From Methanomicrobia archaeon (GTDB lineage Archaea > Halobacteriota > Syntropharchaeia > Alkanophagales > Methanospirareceae): a DNA stretch of 6,887 bases. The notes below the pieces were generated by a model. It searched no databases and was not told the DNA's origin. It was given only the letters and a program-made list of their open reading frames with translations. Below, piece after piece: positions 1-5,085 of the stretch (position 1 is its first letter; each line of letters begins with the position of its first letter). The translations under genes were made by a program, and so were the position numbers. The stretch is from the NCBI GenBank assembly GCA_016928455.1, contig JAFGKP010000107.1, forward strand, positions 1-6,887, written 5' to 3'.

Positions 1-209
1 ATCTCGGCTGGCGTTATGTCCTCGCTGATTAGCACTAACTTCGCCAGGCCGCGTTCAATCGTCTTTGTCGATTCGTTGGTGCCTTTCTTCACCGATCCTG
101 TAGCCCTCGCCAGTTCCACCGCCTCCAGTGCTTTGGTCTGTAACTCCTCTGGTACCACGAACTTGAGATGTCCGGACACCGATTTTCCTTTTCCTTCTTT
201 ATCGCCCAT
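1..209 (-). CDS. rpl7ae: Large-subunit ribosomal protein L7Ae (N-terminal part, cut by window edge)
   Basis: The minus strand from the ATG at 209 encodes 69 full codons beginning MGDKEGKGKSVSGHLKFVV and stays open to the left edge. Residues about 38-68 carry the family signature: GSVKKGTNESTKTIERG, then LAKLVLISEDITPAE. This is the RNA-binding loop and central strand of the L7Ae/L30e fold. L7Ae is known to bind kink-turn RNA in the 50S subunit, in box C/D and H/ACA guide RNPs, and in archaeal RNase P. The usual length is about 120 residues, so roughly half is missing. The start is supported by GGGGGATGA immediately upstream and by the normal short, charged N-terminus. Only 11 nt separate it from the cdc6 stop, so read-through transcription from cdc6 is likely. 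TATA-like boxes inside the cdc6 3' end could give it a second promoter. The identification rests on sequence recognition and is strong despite truncation. Confidence 0.95.
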   Translation of the reverse strand, partial: MGDKEGKGKSVSGHLKFVVPEELQTKALEAVELARATGSVKKGTNESTKTIERGLAKLVLISEDITPAE

Positions 210-223
210 CTTTCATCCCCCTA
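210..223 (-). promoter_or_regulatory. L7Ae ribosome binding site overlapping the cdc6 stop codon
   Basis: Read on the minus strand, the cdc6 stop TAG runs directly into GGGGATGAAAG and then the L7Ae ATG. The G-rich Shine-Dalgarno element begins at the last base of the stop codon and lies about 5-10 nt before the start. A ribosome ending on cdc6 would sit over this site, which suggests translational coupling. The coupling is inferred from spacing alone. Confidence 0.7.
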
Positions 224-1438
224 AAATGTTGTCTGCTTTCCTACTCTTATAGAAGTTAGGGCTTTAAGTTTATAGTCTTCTTGAAGCACGGGGTTTACGC
301 ACTCCTCAGGTACACTGAGAGAGATCTCCTTTGTCCTACCGTATCTGCCCTTGCTCACGATCACCGCATTGATCAGGCCGAGGATGTCGAGTTCGGAGAC
401 GAAATCGGTCACCCGCCGCTGTGTCAGCGGATCCATATCTATCTGGTTGCACACGCGACGGTACATGGTATAGACTTCGCCGCTGGAGAACCGCCGTTTG
501 TTCCGCTCTTTGCACAACAAGTACACGCTGCTGAGCACGATTTTCGACTGGAGCGGCAAGGTCTTGATCACTTCCGTCACGCGGTTCATCTCCAGCTTAT
601 CACTCGCCTGCCGCACGTGCTCCTCAGTCACCGTCCGTGCACCAGAACGATCAGCAATCTCCCCTGACAGCCGGAGAAGATCGAGCGCACGTCGCGCATC
701 CCCATGCTCGGATGCGGCAAGCGCGGCACAGAGCGGAATCACGGCGTGCTCGAGCACATCAGCATAGAAGGCCTTACTCGCACGCGCATAGAGGATATCC
801 TTTAACTGCTCGGCATTGTACGGCGGGAATATGATCTCTTCCTCGCCCAATGATGATTTCACACGCGGATCCAGGAGATCGGTGAAGGTTAGATCGTTCG
901 AGATTCCGATGAGGCTCACCCGAGCGTTTTCGAGCTCGCCGTTGATCCGGGAAAGGTTATAGAGCGCTTCATCGCCTTTGCTCGCCAATTTATCGACCTC
1001 ATCGAGGGTGATGATGACGCGCCGCTCTTCAGCATCGAGACCGGTCTTGAACTCCGAGTAGACCATGTCCGTCGGCCACCCGATCATCGGAACCCGTTTA
1101 TTGAAGACCCGCGCGAGGTAAGCGAAGACCCGGTACTGCGTATCGAAGACCTCGCTATTGATATAAAGGATCGAACACTTCGCACCGGTCTTCTGCGCCA
1201 TCGCCTCCAATTCCTTGCTCACATATTTGACTGTGGAGGTTTTGCCGGTCCCGGTTTTCCCGAAGATAAGAATATTCGAGGGCGTCTCACCCTTTAAGGC
1301 AGCAGAAAGGATATCGGCAAGCCCCTTGATCTGCTCCCAGCGGTGCGGAAGCCGCTCGGGAATGTACGTGGGGCGAAGCACTTCCTTGTTGGCAAATATT
1401 CTCCCGTAGTTTATCAGGTCTTCGAACAGATTCTCCAT
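221..1438 (-). CDS. cdc6: Orc1/Cdc6 replication initiator (AAA+ ATPase)
   Basis: This 405-residue protein is a full-length archaeal Orc1/Cdc6, which binds origin recognition boxes as an ATP-dependent initiator and helps load the MCM helicase. Visible motifs, in order: Walker A GKTGTGKT (60-67); Walker B VIITLDEVDKL (141-151, acidic pair D146-E147); sensor 1 LIGISND (176-182); the initiator-specific region with LLDPRVKSSL (188-197); sensor 2 HGDARRALDLLR (245-256). A C-terminal winged helix spans about 290-385, including LTQRRVTDFVSELDILGLI (338-356) and the KGRYGRTKEI wing. The ATG at 1438 was chosen because it gives the normal family length and N-terminus. The frame stays open to 1621, but that extension overlaps the thiolase. 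AAGGGA lies 4 nt before the ATG and GGAGG lies 16 nt before it. The gene probably has its own promoter (TATA box at 1502-1509) and may also receive read-through from the thiolase. It is followed at once by L7Ae. Confidence 0.95.
   Translation of the reverse strand: MENLFEDLINYGRIFANKEVLRPTYIPERLPHRWEQIKGLADILSAALKGETPSNILIFGKTGTGKTSTVKYVSKELEAMAQKTGAKCSILYINSEVFDTQYRVFAYLARVFNKRVPMIGWPTDMVYSEFKTGLDAEERRVIITLDEVDKLASKGDEALYNLSRINGELENARVSLIGISNDLTFTDLLDPRVKSSLGEEEIIFPPYNAEQLKDILYARASKAFYADVLEHAVIPLCAALAASEHGDARRALDLLRLSGEIADRSGARTVTEEHVRQASDKLEMNRVTEVIKTLPLQSKIVLSSVYLLCKERNKRRFSSGEVYTMYRRVCNQIDMDPLTQRRVTDFVSELDILGLINAVIVSKGRYGRTKEISLSVPEECVNPVLQEDYKLKALTSIRVGKQTTF
244..275 (-). promoter_or_regulatory. 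Possible internal TATA boxes for L7Ae within the cdc6 3' end
   Basis: Two TATA-like elements read on the minus strand: TATAAAC at 274-268, followed by TTAAAG, and CTATAAGAG at 252-244. Counting about 26 nt downstream places transcription starts near 245 and 222, giving L7Ae leaders of about 36 or 13 nt. Both lie inside the last codons of cdc6. An independent promoter would make sense for a ribosomal protein expressed far more strongly than an initiator. AT-rich Lys/Ile/Tyr codons in the cdc6 tail could produce the same pattern by chance. Confidence 0.3.
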
Positions 1439-1501
1439 GGTATCCCTTAGCTCGCCTCCGCTCACCGGTAATTGAGATAAGCAATCCAATATAGACCACT
1501 C

Positions 1502-1509
1502 TTTATATA
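1502..1509 (-). promoter_or_regulatory. TATA box for cdc6
   Basis: TATATAAA on the minus strand is a near-consensus archaeal TATA box in the spacer between thiolase and cdc6. A start about 26 nt downstream, near 1480, would give a leader of about 42 nt, which includes both purine-rich ribosome binding candidates. The box sits in a locally AT-rich stretch (about 1471-1515) that could instead, or also, be an unwinding element of an origin. Confidence 0.5.
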
Positions 1510-1533
1510 CCTTGCCATACCCGGCAAAGCGGT

Positions 1534-1556
1534 GTTTCCAGTGGAGCTCAGCGGGT
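1534..1556 (+). other. Origin recognition box (ORB)-like dyad upstream of cdc6
   Basis: The plus strand reads GTTTCCAGTGGAG at 1534-1546. Its minus-strand complement, CTCCACTGGAAAC, differs at one base from the archaeal ORB core as I recall it (TTCCAnTGGAAAC). In the plus orientation a GGG run at 1553-1555 begins 7 nt after the dyad, about where ORBs carry their G-string. The site lies 96 nt before the cdc6 start, next to an AT-rich stretch, and archaeal origins are often beside cdc6. Against it, only one copy is seen, and its right half overlaps the thiolase stop and last codons. It is a candidate, not a demonstrated origin. Confidence 0.3.
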
Positions 1557-2711
1557 GAAGATATGGACGATCGCCGTTCCTCCGGTTCCGCCGATATTGT
1601 GCGTGAGAGCGATTTCAGCACCCGGTACCTGCCGTTTTCCCGCCTCGTTCCTCAGCTGCTGCGTTATTTCCACGATCTGACGAATCCCCGTTGCGCCCAG
1701 TGGATGACCGCAGGCCTTCAACCCGCCGGACGGATTTACGGGTATTCGACCTCCTAGTGCGGTCTCTCCTGCTTCGGTCGCTTTCCCACCTTCGCCCTTC
1801 TTCACGAAGCCCAAATCCTCAATCGCGATCAGTTCGGAGATGGTATAGGAGTCATGGACCTCAGCGAGGTCAATCTGTGCGGGCTGCAGCGACGCCTGCT
1901 GGTACGCCTTCCTTGCTGCAGCGACCGTGGCATCCATCGTGATGAGATCGCGCCGGTCATGGAGCGAGATGGTATCACTCGCTTGGGCGGATGCCTTAAC
2001 ATAAACGGGGGAATCGGTATACTGCCGTGCCTTCTCCGCAGCACAGACCACGACCGCGGACGCGCCGTCCGCAATACTGGAGCAATCGAGCATTCGAAGT
2101 GGATCGGCGACGAGCGGCGATGCGAGTACACTTTCGAGGCTTATTTCATGCTGATATTGCGCAAACGGGTTATGGACGGCGTTCGCATGATTCTTGACCG
2201 CCACCTGAGCCATCTGTTCCGCGGTGGTATTGTAGTGCGTCATGTGCAGCCGCGCCATCTGCGCGAAGAGCGAGGGCAGGGTCGCGCCGTAGATTACTTC
2301 CCATTTGCGATCTACCGAGGACGCGAGCAGCTCGTCCGCGCTATCTGATCCCACATCAGTCATCTTCTCGATGCCCGCGGCGATCACGAGGTCGTACCAG
2401 CCGGAGGCTATAGAAAGCACTGCGAGATGCATCGCCAGCGCACCGGACGCGCACGCGGCTTCCGCACGAGTGGACGGGATATGTAGACGTGCGAGCCCGG
2501 CATAATCGGCAATCAGCGCACCTATGTGCTCCTGCTCGATGAAACGACCCGCAGACATGTTCCCGCCGTAGAGCGCCTGGATCTCATCACCGCTAATGCC
2601 CGCATCCTCGATCGCACGGAGTCCCGCCTCAACCGCGAGGTCACGGAAGGACCGCTCCCAGAGCTCACCAAATTGCGTCGTTCCTGCGCCGATTATTGCT
2701 ACTTCTCGCAT
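1548..2711 (-). CDS. Archaeal acetyl-CoA C-acetyltransferase (SCP-x-type thiolase)
   Basis: This 387-residue cytosolic enzyme belongs to the thiolase superfamily. Its predicted role is condensing two acetyl-CoA into acetoacetyl-CoA, the first mevalonate-pathway step. The N-terminus MREVAIIGAGTTQFGE is typical of the archaeal SCP-x-like group. The nucleophilic cysteine is C87 in EAACASGA. Catalytic histidines are H286 in EVHDSYT and H336 in CGHPLGATG. The C-terminal glycine loop NIGGTGGTA (372-380) replaces the CxG motif of classical biosynthetic thiolases, which is normal for this subfamily. Length is normal and no lesion is seen. It lies 48 nt downstream of HMG-CoA synthase on the same strand, so the two are probably cotranscribed; archaeal homologues form a complex that channels acetoacetyl-CoA. 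Its ribosome binding site lies inside a tetranucleotide repeat. The usual DUF35 partner gene does not follow. Thiolase-family membership is firm, while the mevalonate role rests on the synthase neighbour. Confidence 0.9.
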   Translation of the reverse strand: MREVAIIGAGTTQFGELWERSFRDLAVEAGLRAIEDAGISGDEIQALYGGNMSAGRFIEQEHIGALIADYAGLARLHIPSTRAEAACASGALAMHLAVLSIASGWYDLVIAAGIEKMTDVGSDSADELLASSVDRKWEVIYGATLPSLFAQMARLHMTHYNTTAEQMAQVAVKNHANAVHNPFAQYQHEISLESVLASPLVADPLRMLDCSSIADGASAVVVCAAEKARQYTDSPVYVKASAQASDTISLHDRRDLITMDATVAAARKAYQQASLQPAQIDLAEVHDSYTISELIAIEDLGFVKKGEGGKATEAGETALGGRIPVNPSGGLKACGHPLGATGIRQIVEITQQLRNEAGKRQVPGAEIALTHNIGGTGGTAIVHIFTR

Positions 2712-2717
2712 TCTTTC

Positions 2718-2737
2718 CCTTCCTTCCTTCCTTCCTT
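2718..2737 (-). repeat. Tetranucleotide microsatellite (AAGG)x5 forming the thiolase ribosome binding site
   Basis: Five perfect tandem copies of AAGG read on the minus strand (CCTT on plus), followed by GAAAGA and the thiolase ATG. Every unit can act as a weak Shine-Dalgarno sequence. The last GGAAGG ends 6 nt before the start codon, which is good spacing. Gain or loss of units would change the number and placement of possible binding sites without altering the protein. Confidence 0.9.
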
Positions 2738-2738
2738 A

Positions 2739-2757
2739 CTCAGCTCAGCTCAGCTCA
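2739..2757 (+). repeat. Pentanucleotide repeat (CTCAG)x3.8
   Basis: CTCAG repeats three times, followed by CTCA, 19 nt without a mismatch. On the minus (transcribed) strand this reads as repeating TGAGC. It begins 2 nt beyond the HMG-CoA synthase stop codon and ends 1 nt from the AAGG repeat, so the two microsatellites fill 39 of the 48 nt between the genes. The AGCT cores are self-complementary and might form small RNA hairpins. Confidence 0.9.
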
Positions 2758-2759
2758 AA

Positions 2760-3797
2760 TTACATCCGTATCTTTCCTTGATGTTTCGCGTACGTGGCGT
2801 AATTGAGATATTTTTTGAAGAGGATGAATGACTCGACCTTCGGTGCCTGCTCGCGCAGCGCATCGATCCGATCAGTGACGCGAAAGGCGAAGGAATCAGA
2901 GCCGGCACCCGATCCAAAGGAAGTTAGTAAGATGCGCTGCCCCGAAGTCGCCTGGTCGAGGGTCGCGGCGAGTCCGATCAGCGAGGACGCGGAATATGTA
3001 TTCCCGAAATGCGTGACCATCAATCCGGGCTTCAGCTGCGCAGTGGTAAACCCGAGCAATTTCGCAGCCTTGAGCGGGAATTTCCCGTTCGGCTGATGGA
3101 AGATGGCGAAGTCGAAATCGGCTGGTTTTAAGCCCGCTTTATCCATGAGTAACTGAGATGCGGAGATCGTATGCCGGAAGTACGCAGGCTCCCCGGTGAA
3201 CCGGCCACTGTGTGCTGGGTACTTCTGGAGGTCGCGCCGCCAGAAGTCCGGCGTGTCGGAAGTGAAGGATGCATACTCCTCAATATCGGCGACCACCCCA
3301 TCATGTCCGATGATAAAGGCCGCACCACCCGCACCTGCTGAGTACTCGAGCGCATCGCCGGGGCTCGATTGCGAGACGTCTGCCCCAATGGCGAGACCGT
3401 AAGTGATTTTATCGAGCGAAACGAGCCCCATAGAGGTCTGTATAGCTGCCGTTCCGGCCTTACACGCGAATTCAAAATCGGCCGCGGTGATCGCGGGTGA
3501 CGCGCCAATTGCGGCAGCAACAATGGTGGCCGTGGGCTTTACAGCATACGGATGGCTCTCAGAGCCGACGTAGATCGCCCCGATCCTGGTGGGGTCGAGG
3601 TTCGCGCGCCGGATAGCAGCTCGAGCAGCCTCAACCGCAATAGTCGCGGTATCCTCGTCGAGGTCGGGCACGGACTTCTCCTCCACGAGCAGTCCAGCCT
3701 TAATATTCGCGGGGTTATCGCCCCACTGGTTCGCTATCTCCTCCACCCGTATCCGGTAATAGGGTACGTAGACGCCGTAGGAGACTACCCCTATCAT
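2760..3797 (-). CDS. Hydroxymethylglutaryl-CoA synthase (archaeal/bacterial short type)
   Basis: This 345-residue enzyme condenses acetyl-CoA with acetoacetyl-CoA to make HMG-CoA, the second mevalonate-pathway step and so a source of archaeal isoprenoid lipids. The catalytic triad known for the family is visible at expected positions: E80 in VGSESHPYAVKP, C112 in FEFACKAGTAA, and H234 in AIFHQPNGKFP. Other conserved elements are the N-terminus MIGVVSYGVYVPYYRI, GADVSQSSPGDALEYSAGAGG (138-158), THFGNTYSASSLIGL (262-276) and the C-terminal SFGSGAGSDSF (293-303). It has the compact archaeal length and no sign of damage. Thiolase follows on the same strand after 48 nt, supporting an acetoacetyl-CoA-channelling pair. 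No Shine-Dalgarno sequence precedes the ATG. A TATA box centred about 27 nt before the start suggests leaderless mRNA. A palindrome overlaps that promoter. Confidence 0.95.
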   Translation of the reverse strand: MIGVVSYGVYVPYYRIRVEEIANQWGDNPANIKAGLLVEEKSVPDLDEDTATIAVEAARAAIRRANLDPTRIGAIYVGSESHPYAVKPTATIVAAAIGASPAITAADFEFACKAGTAAIQTSMGLVSLDKITYGLAIGADVSQSSPGDALEYSAGAGGAAFIIGHDGVVADIEEYASFTSDTPDFWRRDLQKYPAHSGRFTGEPAYFRHTISASQLLMDKAGLKPADFDFAIFHQPNGKFPLKAAKLLGFTTAQLKPGLMVTHFGNTYSASSLIGLAATLDQATSGQRILLTSFGSGAGSDSFAFRVTDRIDALREQAPKVESFILFKKYLNYATYAKHQGKIRM

Positions 3798-3820
3798 GGA
3801 GAATAGATTTAAGGGGGCAG

Positions 3821-3828
3821 ATTATAAA
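3821..3828 (-). promoter_or_regulatory. TATA box of the HMG-CoA synthase gene (probable leaderless transcript)
   Basis: TTTATAAT on the minus strand lies with its centre about 27 nt before the synthase ATG at 3797, so transcription should start at or within a base or two of the start codon. The intervening bases contain no purine-rich ribosome binding site, which agrees with leaderless translation, common in archaea. The promoter probably drives synthase plus thiolase. Confidence 0.6.
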
Positions 3829-3838
3829 GGTTACCTTT
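3826..3838. promoter_or_regulatory. 13-nt palindrome in the divergent synthase/kinase promoter region
   Basis: AAAGGTTACCTTT has perfect 6-nt arms around one central base. It covers the upstream edge of the synthase TATA box, where TFB would bind, and ends 7 nt before the kinase ATG. A dimeric regulator bound here could block synthase initiation and also affect the kinase gene. Its position makes an operator plausible, but no regulator is encoded nearby and the arms are short. Confidence 0.35.
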
Positions 3839-3845
3839 GAGGCCA

Positions 3846-4946
3846 ATGGATAACGAGATCAAAGCATATCTGGAGTTAAAGTTCGGCCTATCAGTAAAAC
3901 TTCTCAGCGTTACAAGTCTGGGCCTGGAGGCGAAGACTAAACAGGACGCAGACCGTGAGATCAAAGGCTTTGGCTACGGCAGGCCGTACGTTGTCACATT
4001 CGAGACCGGCTCCAGAGACCGGCGGGAAGTGGTGCTCTCCACAATGAAAGGCGATACGTTCGGCCACGACCATTTCGCAGACCGTGCAGGAATCCTGCTC
4101 TGGCAGTATGGCGCGTTCAATACCCTGCCAAAGCATGTTCAATCCCTCGACGTGGGCTATGTCGCAACGGACGGCAGCTTGGCCTCGGTCAGCGATGCGG
4201 ATGAGTTCTTTATCCTCTGTGAGAAGGTAGATGGTATTGAATATGTCAATGATCTGACCCGGTTAAAGGAGGGTGCGGCGCTACGTGAGCTGGACAGGGA
4301 GCGAGTGGCTGCGCTGGCCTCCTATTTGGCGGAGATTCACGCTGTTAAGAGCGATGAGTCGCACCTGTACGTGCGTCGGATCAGGGAGCTCGTTGGCCAT
4401 AGCGAGTGTATCTTCGGGCTGACGGACAGTTATCCGCCAGGAAATGAATTCATTACGGGGGAAGAGCTGAGCGAGATAGAGAAGCAGTGCATTAACTGGC
4501 GCTGGAAGCTGAAAGAGCGAACGAATCGGTTATGTCAGGTACACGGCGATTTCCATCCATGGAACTTGTTATTCCGCGAAGGCACGGATTTCACGGTGCT
4601 TGATCGAAGCAGGGGCGAGTGGGGCGAAGCGGCGGACGACGTCTCCTCGATGGCCATCAATTACCTATTCTTTGGACTGCTCAAGACGGATGGTAGGGCT
4701 CTGGACAAGGGATTTAACAGCTTATTCGATCTGTTCTTCGCTATGTATTTCGAGAAGACGGGTGATTACGAATTGTTAGAAGTAATCCCGCCGTTCTTCG
4801 CATTTCGCGGGCTCGTGATCGCGTCACCGGTGTGGTATCCGAATATATCACGGGAAACGCGAAGGAAATTGTTTAACTTCATCAGGAACGTGCTCGACGC
4901 GGAGGAGTTCGAGTATCAGGATGTGGAGAAGTATTTGGAAGGATGA
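3846..4946 (+). CDS. APH/choline-kinase-fold phosphotransferase, substrate unknown
   Basis: This 366-residue soluble protein has the C-terminal lobe of the aminoglycoside phosphotransferase superfamily. The Brenner-type catalytic loop is VHGDFHPWNLLF (232-243), with presumed catalytic base D235 and metal-binding N240. The second metal-binding aspartate is D253 in VLDRSRGEWGEAADD, followed by the family's second acidic site near D264-D265. LASYLAEIHAVK (157-168) matches the helix preceding the catalytic region in this fold. No glycine-rich nucleotide loop is obvious in the N-terminal 100 residues, which carry VVLSTMKGDTFGHDHFADRA (62-81). The ATG at 3846 is preferred: GAGG lies just before it, though only 4 nt away. 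A TTG at 3837 would add three residues. The gene is divergent from HMG-CoA synthase, sharing 48 bp of upstream DNA. Family resemblance does not mean antibiotic resistance; related kinases act on sugars, choline, amino acids or lipids. The fold is fairly sure, the substrate unknown. Confidence 0.8.
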   Translation: MDNEIKAYLELKFGLSVKLLSVTSLGLEAKTKQDADREIKGFGYGRPYVVTFETGSRDRREVVLSTMKGDTFGHDHFADRAGILLWQYGAFNTLPKHVQSLDVGYVATDGSLASVSDADEFFILCEKVDGIEYVNDLTRLKEGAALRELDRERVAALASYLAEIHAVKSDESHLYVRRIRELVGHSECIFGLTDSYPPGNEFITGEELSEIEKQCINWRWKLKERTNRLCQVHGDFHPWNLLFREGTDFTVLDRSRGEWGEAADDVSSMAINYLFFGLLKTDGRALDKGFNSLFDLFFAMYFEKTGDYELLEVIPPFFAFRGLVIASPVWYPNISRETRRKLFNFIRNVLDAEEFEYQDVEKYLEG

Positions 4947-4953
4947 AGCGATC

Positions 4954-4958
4954 TTTTT
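4954..4958 (+). terminator. Possible T-tract terminator after the kinase gene
   Basis: A run of five T lies 8 nt beyond the kinase stop codon, and a second T5 run lies at 5032-5036. Archaeal RNA polymerase commonly stops at such tracts without a hairpin. A small inverted repeat (TGGAG at 4958-4962 with CTCCA at 4972-4976) follows the first tract, which is the wrong order for a bacterial-type terminator. The next gene is convergent, so termination is expected in this spacer. Confidence 0.35.
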
Positions 4959-5085
4959 GGAGCAGTTTGGTCTCCACGAACGTTCGATTTAGTTTGGTAT
5001 TTTGATCAGCCCGTTAATCAGTACCGTTCGCTTTTTCGGCTTCGGAATGAAAGCTCGATCATGAATCGTAAGATCCACCTCGTAT

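Noticed and set aside
281..667. Plus-strand open frame of 128 codons opposite the cdc6 C-terminal domain
   Set aside because: It lies antisense to the conserved winged-helix and sensor regions and shows no protein-family features of its own.
1439..1621. N-terminal extension of Orc1/Cdc6 by 61 residues to an ATG at 1621
   Set aside because: It overlaps the end of the thiolase gene, passes through the TATA box, and would exceed the usual length. The ATG at 1438 gives the standard family N-terminus.
1697..1704. A second CCAGTGGA resembling the ORB dyad
   Set aside because: It encodes the invariant GHPLGATG motif of thiolase, so the match is explained by the protein.
1854..2348. Plus-strand open frame of 164 codons within the thiolase gene
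   Set aside because: It lies opposite a clearly conserved thiolase, has no recognisable domain, and is explained by antisense codon bias.
3723..3730. CCACTGG match to the ORB core near the synthase N-terminus
   Set aside because: It lies inside the QWGDN codons of HMG-CoA synthase and lacks the rest of the dyad.
3837..3845. TTG start for the kinase, adding three residues
   Set aside because: The TTG overlaps the palindrome, and the ATG at 3846 is the more usual codon. The choice is not certain, because GAGG is very close to the ATG.
4958..4976. TGGAG/CTCCA hairpin as an intrinsic terminator
   Set aside because: The T-run precedes the hairpin on the plus strand, and on the minus strand the hairpin is followed by A residues. 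The stem is only 5 bp.
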